Source: Dipteronia dyeriana (Eukaryota; Streptophyta; Magnoliopsida; Sapindales; Sapindaceae). Taken from it: a stretch of DNA of 64,000 bases. The DNA lies in contig CM065300.1 of NCBI GenBank assembly GCA_032871835.1, positions 107,319,088-107,383,087 of the forward strand. Direction: 5' to 3'. The notes beneath the pieces were generated by a model that saw only the letters and a program-made list of their open reading frames with translations, was not told the DNA's origin and made no database searches. The translations under genes were made by a program, and so were the position numbers. Positions 46,313 to 57,086 of the stretch are shown piece by piece. Within the stretch, counting starts at the first letter, position 1, and each line of letters begins with the position of its first letter.

Positions 46313-47820
46313 TGAGCCAAAAATGCCATACATTTTGGCCATCGAATCCAATTCCTTTGTCATGTTTTCATGCATTTTTGGTTATCTTATGGCTTGTTTT
46401 ATATGTTTGCGGGCAATCTGATACATATTGAAAGAAAGGATGGAAAAGCACGGAAATGCATGAAAAAGGGACCAAAAACCAATGAGGGGAAGAGCTCAGT
46501 GTGCGGGTCCTTACCCGCACATTACCCGTGCACATGAAGAAGAAATTGAAGGATGGAGAATGCATGGGTAGGACCCGCGCTATGGTTACACATTTACCCA
46601 CACACAGAAGCTGAATAATCTAGCATCGGGGTCAATGCCCTAGTAACACCAGTGCTATGGTCGTGCATGTGCCCAGGCACCGGAGATAAAGAATTATGTT
46701 CCAGGGGACTGCGCGGGGCTATACCTGCACAATACTCATGCAATCTATCTGTCCACATCAGCTTAACAGACCTAATTTTAGAATCATATTTAAGGATTCA
46801 TGAGTGATATCACACACACAAATTCAAAGAACATTTTCTCTTTCTAGATCTAGGAATTAAATTTCTCCCAAAACCAACCAAACCCACTAATCATTTCCAT
46901 CAATTGTTGTTAAAAAAAGACATTAGAGAGGAGATTGAAGATTTAGGAAGAGGAAGGTCACACATGGTTCCTTTCTATTCCTCTCTTATTTGTTATTTTC
47001 TTGTGATTGTTATGAGCAGCTAGTCACCCCACTAAGGGATTGATGTGATTCTAGTGGGCTTTGTAATGAACTCTTTATTATATATCAATCTATCAAATGT
47101 GTTTCATTCATTGTTTTAATTCGATTTCAAAGATGATTTGTTTAAGATTGTACATTCCTCTCTTTGTAAAATTATTTGAGAAACTATTTGAGTGGTGATT
47201 GGGTATACATCTACTTAATCTCCTCTATCTCAATTGAATGAAAGGGTTAAGCAAGAGTACATCCTCATGTGAAACCCGGTGTAATAATCTTAATTCTTAT
47301 CTAATATCAATGGGTAATCTATTCTATATATCTAGATCGGTGATTTTATAAAAATATTTGCCCCTAATTTGATAGATGTACATTCATGAACAATCAATTG
47401 TGGGTGGCTAATACTATACATCTAGATTGAAAACCCATGAGAGATATACAACCAATACTATAAATTTAGGTTGGTTACATTAGTTTTATGTTCATTAACG
47501 ATTGAGTTCATCTTTCCCCATTATTTACCTATTGAATCCATCAACTCCCTAGTCCACATATGATATCATTTTAGTTTATTTTGATTTAGTTTGCATTTAA
47601 TTTATCTCAAACCAACAACCATATCATTTTACTCTTATTGCATTTTAGTTTTATTGTGTTTTTAGCACTAGAGTTTCAATTTAATCATAGTTTGTATCGA
47701 TCTCTACGAACGATACCCTAGCTTGACACATATACTTGTTTCATACATTATAGGTGCACAGTTGAGGTTTATAAATTTTATTTGACAAGCGTTTTCTAAA
47801 GACAAAAAATCACTTCGTCA
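46313..47820 (+). mobile_element. Athila 3' LTR
   Basis: Starts 'TGAGCCAAAAATGCC' after the polypurine tract and ends 'cgtCA'. Its right half matches the truncated 5' LTR. Its left half carries GC-rich palindromes, including GTGCGGGT/ACCCGCAC at 46501-46520. The start agrees with related LTR starts at 60680 and, reversed, about 51241. Confidence 0.82.
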
Positions 47821-49451
47821 ATGGCTCAACATATAAAACAATGGAATCAATGCAATTAACAATTAAGAACAAAGGCACATAAACTCATGATCAAAACCTA
47901 CATCATGCATTGACAAAAAATGAAGAAATGAGAGCAAAACAACCCCCAAACCGAATCTAACTATAGGCATCAAGACCTATACAAACATGCATGCAATCCA
48001 AACCCTCAAATCGAGTCTGGCAATATATGGCAATTAAATCGGTACACTCGTATGTAATCATCCATAAGAGCCTTCAGGTCATTCAACAACAAAATAATAG
48101 ATCAATTATATCCATAAATCAAATATCATCATTTGCATGCGATCTATCAAAAATGCAATTGCACACAATATCCATAGAAAAATGTCCACCAATTATTCAA
48201 TAAAGCGAATAAAACAAAAATGAGAAAAAGAAAATTAGCAATGCAACCAACTTAAGTTTTTGATATGAACAACGTCATGCAATAACTTCATCGTCCAGGC
48301 AAGACGTTGTTATGGCGCATCGGCTCTTGAACTCTAAATTGTAGCTTTCCTTCATGAGATGAGGTTCTTGATCTTTATATGAGCACTCTTGGCTTGCTTT
48401 CACCTCCAAGACTCGCAAGTTGTCGGTGTTTCTTCCCAAGGGATAGAGAACCCTTGCTTTAGTGCCCAAGCTTCAAAAAATTTCTTCCTAGAGAAGCTAT
48501 AGACAATCTGCACACTCATAAAATCCATTAGAAAGTTCATGCAGCTAAGATTCACACAATACATGCAGTTGCCAACGAGAGCTCGAAATACCACTTATTA
48601 AAGAAAAGCAAATTCACACAACTAAACAACTCCACAAGAGATTCCACCCCCTCCCCTAACCCTAGTTCTAACCCTAGTTTTTCCCATACATACTTGCACT
48701 TAATAACAGTTTGAGGGATAAGAACCTAGTTAACAAGAGAAAATAAGTTGTGCAATCGTAAAACACTTAAAATTAAATAAAAATTAAAGCAAGAATAACA
48801 ATTTTATCTTGAAGCACATAGGCGGTTTAAGCTTCTATCTTAACAACCATACACACAAACACAATTGATAACATCAAACCCTTCCCAAAGCATTTAAGCA
48901 CATGCATCTGTGTACCCAATCAACTCACTCACACATGCTTCGACAATATGCATATTACCCATAACATTTAAGCTATGCCCTCATAAGTAGGGTAATCTTA
49001 AAAAGATAGAAACAATGAGAGGAGTCAATCTTGAAAATCCAAATTTTAGGAAAAAGCTTATAGAGATGCCACTTATTGCTGCGCTCTGACCTCGTTACAC
49101 TTTATGCTCTTCGTGGCCTTACTCACGTCCTTAGTTGCATTAACCACTTGGGTCATCATGGCGTTGTAGTTTAGCCTGGTGAAGTTGTTGGAGTGCCATA
49201 CGCACTCATTGTTCTTTTAAGTTGTTAGTTTTGGCATCCTTGATTGTTGGTCTCTTCTAAAACTTTGATTGATAGCTCGTCAACTTGAAAATTTGTCCTT
49301 CCTTGCACAAACACAACTAAAAAAAATTACATGCATATGCTTTATACAAAAGTAAAATACAAATAATGAAAACAAACAAATAGCAAGCTAATGAATTATT
49401 TACATTACTAAATTATTTGCTAAAACTAGAAACTATTAATGAATAGGCCAC

Positions 49452-49471
49452 CTCCCCGGCACCAACGCAAT
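49452..49471 (-). promoter_or_regulatory. Primer-binding site of the minus-strand Athila relative
   Basis: Plus strand 'cctccccggcaccaacgcaa'. The reverse complement resembles the Athila/Tat primer site and lies just inside the LTR. Confidence 0.75.
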
Positions 49472-49478
49472 TTTGAAT

Positions 49479-51241
49479 GCACTTCTTCTGTTGTTAAGAA
49501 ATTATGAATTCAAAAGATATTTATAAAGTCGTTCCTACATAATGTGCTCTAAAGGTTTGAAAACTTAGTAAAGCGGCAAGCGAGGTTATCATCCACAAGG
49601 AGGTGTCATCTGTCAATCATCTAAAGTTTTAGTATTTATTGAAAGCAATGTAAATAAGAACATGGCAATGGCGAGAGTGGTTTGTGTGAAGTGTAATCAT
49701 TGAGTTTGTGTGTATGTGAAAACAAAAGCAATGAAATAAAACAAATAAAGAAATCATAAGAGAACATAGATGGGTGAAAATGGTGATTAAATGATAAATG
49801 TAAAATAGGTGGTTATGAGAGATGCAAGAGAATGGATACATATGGTACTCATGATCACTACATTTACACTACAAATAATAACTGACCGCAAAGACACTCC
49901 TACAGATTGGGTTAATCTTCCTAGGCTAGAGTTTTCAGGATGGCTTGGATTAGAGAGCTCATAATCCACCCCTATCACTTTTATTTTGAATAGATGTAAG
50001 GTAGCTGGGATGGCTTGGATTGGAGTGCTCACAATCCACCCCTTTTACCTATTTGGGATATAAAGGATTGGAGTGCTCACAACATATCCCACCGATTCAA
50101 GTGAGCTTGATTAGACACCTAATATGTGTATGGTTAAAATATATATATTGATACCTATTGTAAACAGAGAGTTGGAGTGCCTACTTCGCTTATAGAGACA
50201 CAACAATTCAACATCTATAGTGAAGAGAGAGTTGGAGTGCCTACCCAAACCAATGTGAGTATTGAATTTAAAGACCAAAATCAACCACTAAGTGATATGG
50301 GAATTGAAAGGCCTACCCACTTCACACAGATTACAATTAAAGATTACAATTAAAGCACAATTACTCAAATAAGTTCCATCGATCAGCAAGAATCAAAAGT
50401 TGGAGTGCCTACTTAATTCAAGAGATGATTCAACACAATTAAGCACAATGAATGGAACATTATAAGAAGAAATCAAATGCAATTTAATCAAAACAATTTA
50501 ACTAGTATTATGGTTTACATATTTCCCAAATGGGGATACACATCAAATAAAGAAAATACAAGAGAAAAGTAAAAGAAGAAACCCAAGATGTTGATCTCGG
50601 ATCTCTAAGTTCGGAAAGAGGCCCAACTATCATCTCAAATCTCCAAGCTCCATTAAAGATCCTTCTCCTCATAGACAAGGTATGATGACTATTTTCTATG
50701 AATCTCCTCCAAAGATAGGTTGTTTCAAGTAGAGAATGATGGTGGGGAGGTATCTAAGGAGGAAAACCACTATGGATGCCTTTGGAAGCTCATCTCTCTC
50801 TTTAATAGGTAGAGAAGATGGTGTGGGTTTTAGGATTCTTGGATGAATTATTAGATCCCTAGGTCATGTGGCAGAGTGATGTATTTATAGGTTTGAGAGG
50901 CTAGGTCATGAAATAGGAGTGAAAGAATGACTTTACTGTTCTTAAAATGGCTAAAAACGAGCATTTTGCCCAACTAGAACACGCAGGCGCGAGTAAGAAC
51001 ACGCGCAGTTGCCAATCTTTGAATTTCGTCTCTCATTGCTCGGGTAAGGACCAGAGCAGTACCCTCGTACTAATGCTTCTTTCCATCATCGTTTGGCCTA
51101 TTTTTTACCCGAAAATCCCGGTTTCTGTCTCCAGCACTTGAAATTCATTAAATGCCTACAATCACTCACACCAAAATATGCTAAAAAATAAGCTAATTTT
51201 TTGGAATTAAGGGCCAAAATGTATGAAATTTTGGCACGATC
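49479..51241 (-). mobile_element. LTR of the minus-strand Athila relative
   Basis: The minus strand begins 'GATCGTGCCAAAATTTC' and shares its order with the LTR piece at 60680: 'ttggcccttaattcc', then 'gtaggcattyaatg', then GC-rich palindromes. A TATA box 'ctataaatac' is at 50890-50881. The later part (50420-49900) carries seven degenerate copies of a 'gttggagtgcctaccc' / 'ggattggagtgctcacaa' motif. Confidence 0.75.
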
Positions 51242-52596
51242 TGTTACAACTTCATCTTACAATTCTACTTTTGTCAAAGCAAGTGGTAAAGTGAATGTAG
51301 GTACTCTCTCTAATGGTGAAGTTATGGATGCAACCGGAGGAGCCTCAACATCAACAAAGAGCAACAAGGAAAATCTTACCGAGGTCAAAGACAACTATCA
51401 TCATTTAATCATGCAAAAGATAAAGCATCAAGGAATGGACATCAAATAGGTAACAATGTGAGAAGGTATAATACTTCAACTGCTCAAGCTAAAGGTAACC
51501 CTTTCAATTTTGTACCTATTTGTCACTTTTGTAACATGGTAGGACATATAAAACATAAATGCTATAGATATATTTGTAAATGCAAATACGAGAATGATTT
51601 ATATGATATGTCTTTGATGAATGGCCCTTGGCAATCATCCATGTATGGATCTAGAACTAGACCTAGGAAGACCGTGGAAAAGCATGTTGAGAAAAATATT
51701 GTTGATAACTTGCTTGTGAAAACACATGTTTTGCCTCGTATTACTACGGATAAAAAGGCTCATAATGCTTAGTCAGACTTGTTTGAAAATGTGACTAATA
51801 AAGTCAATTTTCATGTTAGTAAACCAAAGAATAAGTCAAAGCATGTTTTTAGTAGTAATAAGAAGCATGTTGTTAGGAAAATATGGATTAGAAAAGACAC
51901 AACTATTATTTCTTCCAAAATCAAAGACAAAAACAAGAAGAGCTATAGAACTTCTCAACCAAAGCATGCATGCCCAGAAGGTATTTTTTCTATATTTATT
52001 CTGGTTTGTTAATATTGTAATGTGGTTGGTCATATTAGGCCTAGGTGTTATGATTACATTAGGGGTTGCAAACTAGGGAATGAGATGCATGCTAGTGAGA
52101 CGAAAAAACTTCCTTTGTTTGTTTCCAAACATTTTAGGGCATTAAAGACTATGCATGATGAATATGTAAATAAAAAGAAATCATTAAGGAAAGCTTGGGT
52201 TAAGAAGAATAATATGACTACTCTTGAAATGGATAAGTCTTTTTTGAAAGTTTTAAACATGATAATAGTTTTGATGCTTTGAGAAATGTGCATATTGATC
52301 ATATTCATTTGAAGAAACCTACTAAGAAGAATTGGGTTGAAAAGAATGATGTGCACGTTAATAATAATCATGTTAAGAAAAATGCTGAGAAGAGGTTGGT
52401 AAATAAGAGTGTTAAGCATGATCATTTGAAGAGTCTTTATGAAACATTTGTGTATGGCAACAATGATGAGTTTAATATGAGTGATATTTTCATGAAGTAA
52501 ATAGTTGATGATTTACCTTCTAAATTTCATATTTCCATGTGTAATGATCATGATGTTTGTGTTGGTTTACCTAAGACCAATATGGTCAAAGGTTAG
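51201..52596 (+). pseudogene. gag-like ORF of the third gag-only copy
   Basis: Frames at 51201, 51458, 51779, 52022 and 52279 form one broken gene. It has two zinc knuckles: 'CHFCNMVGHIKHKC' at 51521-51562, and a second at 52007-52048 whose second residue is now a stop ('C-stop-YCNVVGHIRPRC'). Both are followed by similar 'CYRYICKCK' and 'CYDYIRGCK' tails, so they look like a tandem duplication. The end reads 'KSLYETFVYGNNDEFNMSD', then 'DDLPSKFHISMCNDHDV' and 'CVGLPKT', the shared C-terminal domain. The capsid part is absent. Confidence 0.75.
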
Positions 52597-53735
52597 TGCT
52601 CTCACACCTGAATGAGTAGCACATAAGAGAATATTTTTTTTGTTATTGTTTGATAAGAGTTTTAAGTTTTATGTTCGACTAAGATATTTATAATATGCTA
52701 GGTCAATACACGAACTTAATATTCTCATACTTTCAATTTGATAGTCAAAATTTGTTGATTGACTTTAGAGAAGTCCATTTTTGAAATCTACATGGTGATG
52801 AATTTTGTTAAGACTTTTGGTGAAAGTCGTTCTATATAGTTGTTTGAATTGAAATGTTTAGTCTCTATTCTCTTGGGAAGACACACCAACAACTTGTTGT
52901 CATGAGGACAAACAAGTCAAGAGAGCTTATAAAAAAAGTGAAGGCTCTTCATTTGATGAAAAAACTTGCTAAGGCATTTCAATATTCTAATGCTTGCTTT
53001 CTAGCTTTTCATCTTTCGACTCATTGCATTACATCATGTAACATGTCATTTTAGAGAACTAGTATAGCATTCATATGGTTCTTGGTGACATTTGCTCTCT
53101 AAAGATCATTTAGTAATTTGTCAACAATGATCTTGTACATGATGCGTGAAATGCTTGTTTGATTGATGACTCGCATATTTTTGAAAATATGAGCTTCATA
53201 TTCAATTAAAGCTACTCTATTGATAAATAATGATCTTAAGTAAGTCGATTTGTATTGATTTTAGATCATGCATTTTTAAGCCTCATAACTTGGTTTTCGA
53301 AAGTGCACACTTTGCTTCTCCTATATGTTTAGTTTGAGTAAGTTGAGTTTGAAAATATGTAAGTTTTAGATGCACCTTGAAGTCTTTTGACTAGTACATT
53401 AAAGATGACCTATGGTTAGTATCCATTTTGCTTCGGCATCTACATAGAACTCAACGAGCACCTTCATGAAAAGAACTACACATTTTAGTTGTGCAGCCAC
53501 CCAATGTAGGAAATGGCAACACCATTATGATAAGTGAAAGCGTCATGATGTGTATATATTTATGTTAGAAAAATCAAAGAAGTTTGAAAAAAAGTCTAAA
53601 AAAAAATCTTTGATTCAAAGCCTAAGAAAATAAAAGGCTAAAGGAATATAGTTGAAAATTGTGATTACTCGGGTTGAAAAATAGAAATGGGATGACAAGC
53701 CAAATGCACATACACACTTATATGTTTGCACTTAA
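52597..53735 (+). other. Conserved non-coding module, third copy
   Basis: Aligns with the modules at 31560-32470 and (minus) 13060-13940. The hairpin is at 53186-53202 and the invariant 16-base block at 53423-53438. Similarity ends near 53735. Confidence 0.72.
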
Positions 53736-54180
53736 CAGGTTTCCAATCGTTGTTCACACCATAGACCAACGGTTAATAATAATTGGGAATACGTGACTCA
53801 TCCCGTGATCATATGGTAATAGTCATATTAAAAATAAAGAGTGAACCCTTGAATTGATTGAATTTTGTTTACAAATTGATTTAATACATTGAGTGTTTAT
53901 AATTGGATATCATTGATGACCTAGTGCTTTCTTTACATTGGTCACAAACCATAAATTCTCAATTGCTTTCTTAGATTAATTTATTTAATTTTGTTAGTTT
54001 AATTCAATCATTAACAATTTATGATTACTTTAATTTCGCTTTAATCTGAATTAGTTTTTATCGGTAAATCACTTTTCCTTGTGGGAACGATCCTTACTTG
54101 CCGATGTACTTATCTTCACGATTCGTACACTTATGAGTATTGTTTTATGAACTACGGTTTTAAACATTATTTACACCATG
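53736..54180 (+). mobile_element. Fragment resembling a gypsy LTR end
   Basis: Contains 'cttgtgggaacgatccttac' (54078-54097), followed by a tail like that at 35730-35797. No partner LTR, primer site or duplication is seen. Confidence 0.4.
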
Positions 54181-55082
54181 AGATTATGGGTTCGAGTTTG
54201 TCTCCTTCCATAAAAATCCAAATTAATGTAATAATTAAAAAAAAAAATAATTAAAAGATATAACCATATACCACACTATTTCTATGGCAAAAGTATTTGC
54301 CTGCGAATGTCGAATAATTAAATTTAATATATCGATTCTTAAATTATTTAAAATTTAATAATTGTCTGATCACACATGTTATGGAGTAGGAAAGAGAAAT
54401 ATTGACACATAAGTATAGTTTCCAAACCACATGCTGATTTGGTTTGAATGTAAAAAACGTTCATTTAGTTAGTAATGATCCAAGTTCGGCCGCCATACCC
54501 AAATGTGTCATATTTTAAAAAAAAAAAAAAAAATAGAGCTTCAAAGAAATTTTTTTAAAAAAAATTAGGAGTCCAACTATTCAATGAAAAAATAGATTGA
54601 AAAAAACCTTAAATTAATATAAACTAGTTCCACATGGATTCTTTAGCTAGGCAAAAGAGTTGTACCGATCTCATAAAGTTGACAAAATATATACACCAAT
54701 TAGTGTCATTAATTAACATCTCAAAAGACTTAATTAGGTGTTAATTGGCATGATGATTTTCTTTATTAATAATCACTAATTTTGTTGGCGTAAATTTTGA
54801 AATGCATAACAAAGTATGGGACATCGTCAATTACATCAACACATAGACTTAAATTGACATTAGAAATCTCACAATTAACTTGAATACTCCATTTCAATCA
54901 TTGAGAATCCATGCCCGAGAAGCTGCACATATAATCCAACGTAAATAATTGTATTCAGACATTGCAAATCAAGGCATCAAAATTGGTCAACCAACTGGAC
55001 TAATATGTTATTTTCATTGCTTATAGATTAAAATCATTAAAATCGACAAGTTTTTGAATGATTTAAACAAATTAAATTGGAT
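54181..55082. other. Intergenic region downstream of the chitinase gene
   Basis: AT-rich. A tRNA B-box-like 'ggttcgagt' at 54189-54197 followed by A-rich tails may be a SINE remnant. An A tract lies at about 54518-54533. The part next to the stop codon presumably holds the gene's 3' untranslated region. No gene is recognised. Confidence 0.5.
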
Positions 55083-56231
55083 TTAGAATAGCTTTGAATT
55101 TTGATGCATGGTAATGTTACCTTGTCTTGTAATTTTCCATTCTCTTTCATAACTTAATGCCCAAAAGAAGTAGCCGCGAAGTCCATGAGCCTGAGCAAAT
55201 CCGATCTTTGTTGTTGTTGTGAAGGCATCATCATACCCAATCCATGTTGTGCCCGCAAATGAATATGTGGATACTGTTTCAATGTCAAATGTTACCGTTA
55301 CGGCATTTTCCCGGTTGAACTCATCTACCTCGGACAAAGTAATAAAACCCTTGTCACCTGGGCCAACGCCCACACCGGGGGACCCGATCCGATGCAAATT
55401 TGGGTCTTTGAGTGTCCAACTCCTTCCATAAAGGGGTAAGCCCATAACCAGTTTGCAACTCGGTACTCCAGCGAAAAGCCACGACTTTAGCCCATAGCTT
55501 GTGCTTATGTTACCTTTCGGGTCATATAAGGCTGCATGGGCTCCAGTCAACGATGTATCCCATGACCCGTGATAATCGAAACTCATTGCACTGATCCAAT
55601 CCAAATTTCGAGTTATTGAATCCACTGGGTATTTCCGGTAGACTTCAGAGATGAAAAAGTCAACGGAAAAATACACGGCGGCCGTCAAAAGTAGAGGGGC
55701 TTGGCCCGTGGAATTAGCTTCGTTGTCAATTGCAAGCCGCCATTCATCAAACAAGCAGCCCAAGTCTTGCATCTCTTTTGAGCTTTCAGGGAACTCCCAA
55801 TCAAGATCCACCCCATCAAATCCAAATTTCCGTGCCACCTCAAGAGATGAGTCTATGAAAACTTTACGTGTCCCAGCTTCTGAGGCCAAGCGAGTGAAGA
55901 TTGTGGAGTCAGAACCACCACCACCAATGGAGAAAAGCGTCTTCACTGGTGGATTTTTGTGGCGGATGGTGGTGGTGAAGTTGGAGAGAAGTATAGCGGT
56001 CGAATTCTCGAGATTGAATTTATACGTAACGTCATTTGGCATGAGAAAAGCATAGTAAATATGTGTAAAAAACGATGTATTTATGGCTGATGGTGGAAAA
56101 TTCTCAGCCCATGAAGGCCAATAAGCGGCCTTGACGGCCCGAGGCGACACCATGACACTGCCGGCGGCAGCCGCAGTGACAGTAATGAAAACAACCATGT
56201 AAAAGAAAGAAAAATTGTTGAGACATGCCAT
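55083..56231 (-). CDS. Class V chitinase (glycoside hydrolase family 18), intact
   Basis: A single uninterrupted frame of 382 residues. Residues 1-24 form a signal peptide (hydrophobic core 'FFYMVVFITVTAAAAG'), so the enzyme is probably secreted. The GH18 barrel follows. Strand 3 reads SIGGGG (101-106). The catalytic D-x-x-D-x-D-x-E is at residues 139-146 (DGVDLDWE), with E146 as the acid. MSFDYHG (216-222) and GYFFWALSYE (353-362), with the substrate-stacking Trp, are present. Six N-glycosylation sequons are visible. Plant class V enzymes hydrolyse chitin and act in defence and stress. Length and single exon fit the family. It is the only intact host gene seen here; neighbours are retroelements. 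Activity is inferred from intact motifs. Confidence 0.95.
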   Translation of the reverse strand: MACLNNFSFFYMVVFITVTAAAAGSVMVSPRAVKAAYWPSWAENFPPSAINTSFFTHIYYAFLMPNDVTYKFNLENSTAILLSNFTTTIRHKNPPVKTLFSIGGGGSDSTIFTRLASEAGTRKVFIDSSLEVARKFGFDGVDLDWEFPESSKEMQDLGCLFDEWRLAIDNEANSTGQAPLLLTAAVYFSVDFFISEVYRKYPVDSITRNLDWISAMSFDYHGSWDTSLTGAHAALYDPKGNISTSYGLKSWLFAGVPSCKLVMGLPLYGRSWTLKDPNLHRIGSPGVGVGPGDKGFITLSEVDEFNRENAVTVTFDIETVSTYSFAGTTWIGYDDAFTTTTKIGFAQAHGLRGYFFWALSYEREWKITRQGNITMHQNSKLF

Positions 56232-56277
56232 AATGTTCTCTCAAATATTGCACTCATTGAGTAAAGTGCCTTTGTCA

Positions 56278-56290
56278 AGTTATATATACA
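56278..56290 (-). promoter_or_regulatory. TATA box of the chitinase gene
   Basis: On the minus strand 'ctgtatatataacttg' lies about 50 bases before the ATG, leaving a short leader of roughly 20-25 bases. A TTGAC core lies next to it and a TTGACT on the plus strand is at 56389-56394. Such W-box cores bind WRKY factors in defence genes, but they are short and common. Confidence 0.6.
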
Positions 56291-56329
56291 GTATACAAAC
56301 TCTAGAATATCTATCAATTCAAAGTAAAA

Positions 56330-57086
56330 GAGGAAGATGCCAATCTCTTTTCAATACATGGTTAAGGGGTAGTTGTGTTTTGTTGTGTTTGACTAGTATA
56401 TGAGTGGTTTAAGCACTTGTCTAGAAAGCTGCTTTTGGGTGACCTGACCAATTCAAAGTGGTGTTAAAAATCAAATAAGTTTTGCTGTTTTGAGCGAATT
56501 GGATTAAAATTCTAATTCTAATTCTAATTCTAATAATTTCAACTATTTAGAGTGAGATCATATTTAAAAACTCGTAATAACAAAACCATTTCTAGAATAA
56601 ATAAGTTATATCAGAGGTAAAATGTTGAAGAGCCTTTATGATCATGAGGGAGATAGAAAAGAGAAAGATACAAGGAAAAATAATTTTCAAACATGGTATG
56701 TGTTGATAATTCAGAAACTAACTGGTTTTATATATAAATAATAAATAATATTAATTATTTATATGTTTAACTAACTTTATTTGTGTGACTTTTTGTGTTT
56801 GACTTATACTGGTGTTTGATTGTTGTGGACGGTTGTAAAAAATGAAGGGACATGGAAACCCACTTTCATATGCTAATATCGAAAAGAATAAATTATACCA
56901 AACTCTTTTGGTGTTTTCTCTTTACTTGTAAAAATAATTTTACCATTAATTGATACTTATCTTCTCTATAGTTACTGTTTAACTGTTATGAAAAAAAAGA
57001 TAAAAGATAAAAATACTTACGATTACCTAAAATGCTAAAAAAACTAATCTCAAAACTCTCATGAGGTTTTCTTTTTTTTTTTTTGG
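56330..57086. other. Intergenic region upstream of the chitinase gene
   Basis: Beyond the proximal promoter it is AT-rich and unique-looking. A short 'aattct' tandem run lies at 56508-56533. No gene or element is recognised. Confidence 0.5.

Larger units (their letters stand above)
40114..47820 (+). mobile_element. Athila-lineage Ty3/gypsy retrotransposon, deleted and degenerate
   Basis: A truncated 5' LTR (40114-40948) precedes a tRNA-Asp-type primer site, gag and protease remnants, an RNase H fragment, integrase, a 2.4-kb non-coding 3' region with repeated 'gtttgggggt' motifs, a polypurine tract and a 3' LTR (46313-47820). The protease-integrase order, primer site and 3' motifs fit Athila. 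Reverse transcriptase is missing. The left 745 or so bases of its 5' LTR are absent where element X abuts it. Confidence 0.85.
47821..51241 (-). mobile_element. Non-coding Athila-related element on the minus strand
   Basis: Read on the minus strand: an LTR (51241 to about 49479), a primer site 'ttgcgttggtgccggggagg' (49471-49452), then about 1.6 kb resembling only the 3' non-coding part of Athila. That part includes 'acaacgtcttgcc' (48310), the 'cttgggaagaaacaccgaca' block (48440) and a 'ggtttgggggttg' motif (47948). No gag or pol is visible. It looks like a large-deletion derivative. The junction with the plus-strand Athila LTR is at 47820/47821. Confidence 0.65.

Noticed and set aside
55651..56055. 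134-residue plus-strand open frame
   Set aside because: Antisense to the GH18 catalytic region of the chitinase; its openness follows from the codon use of the real gene. No family features.
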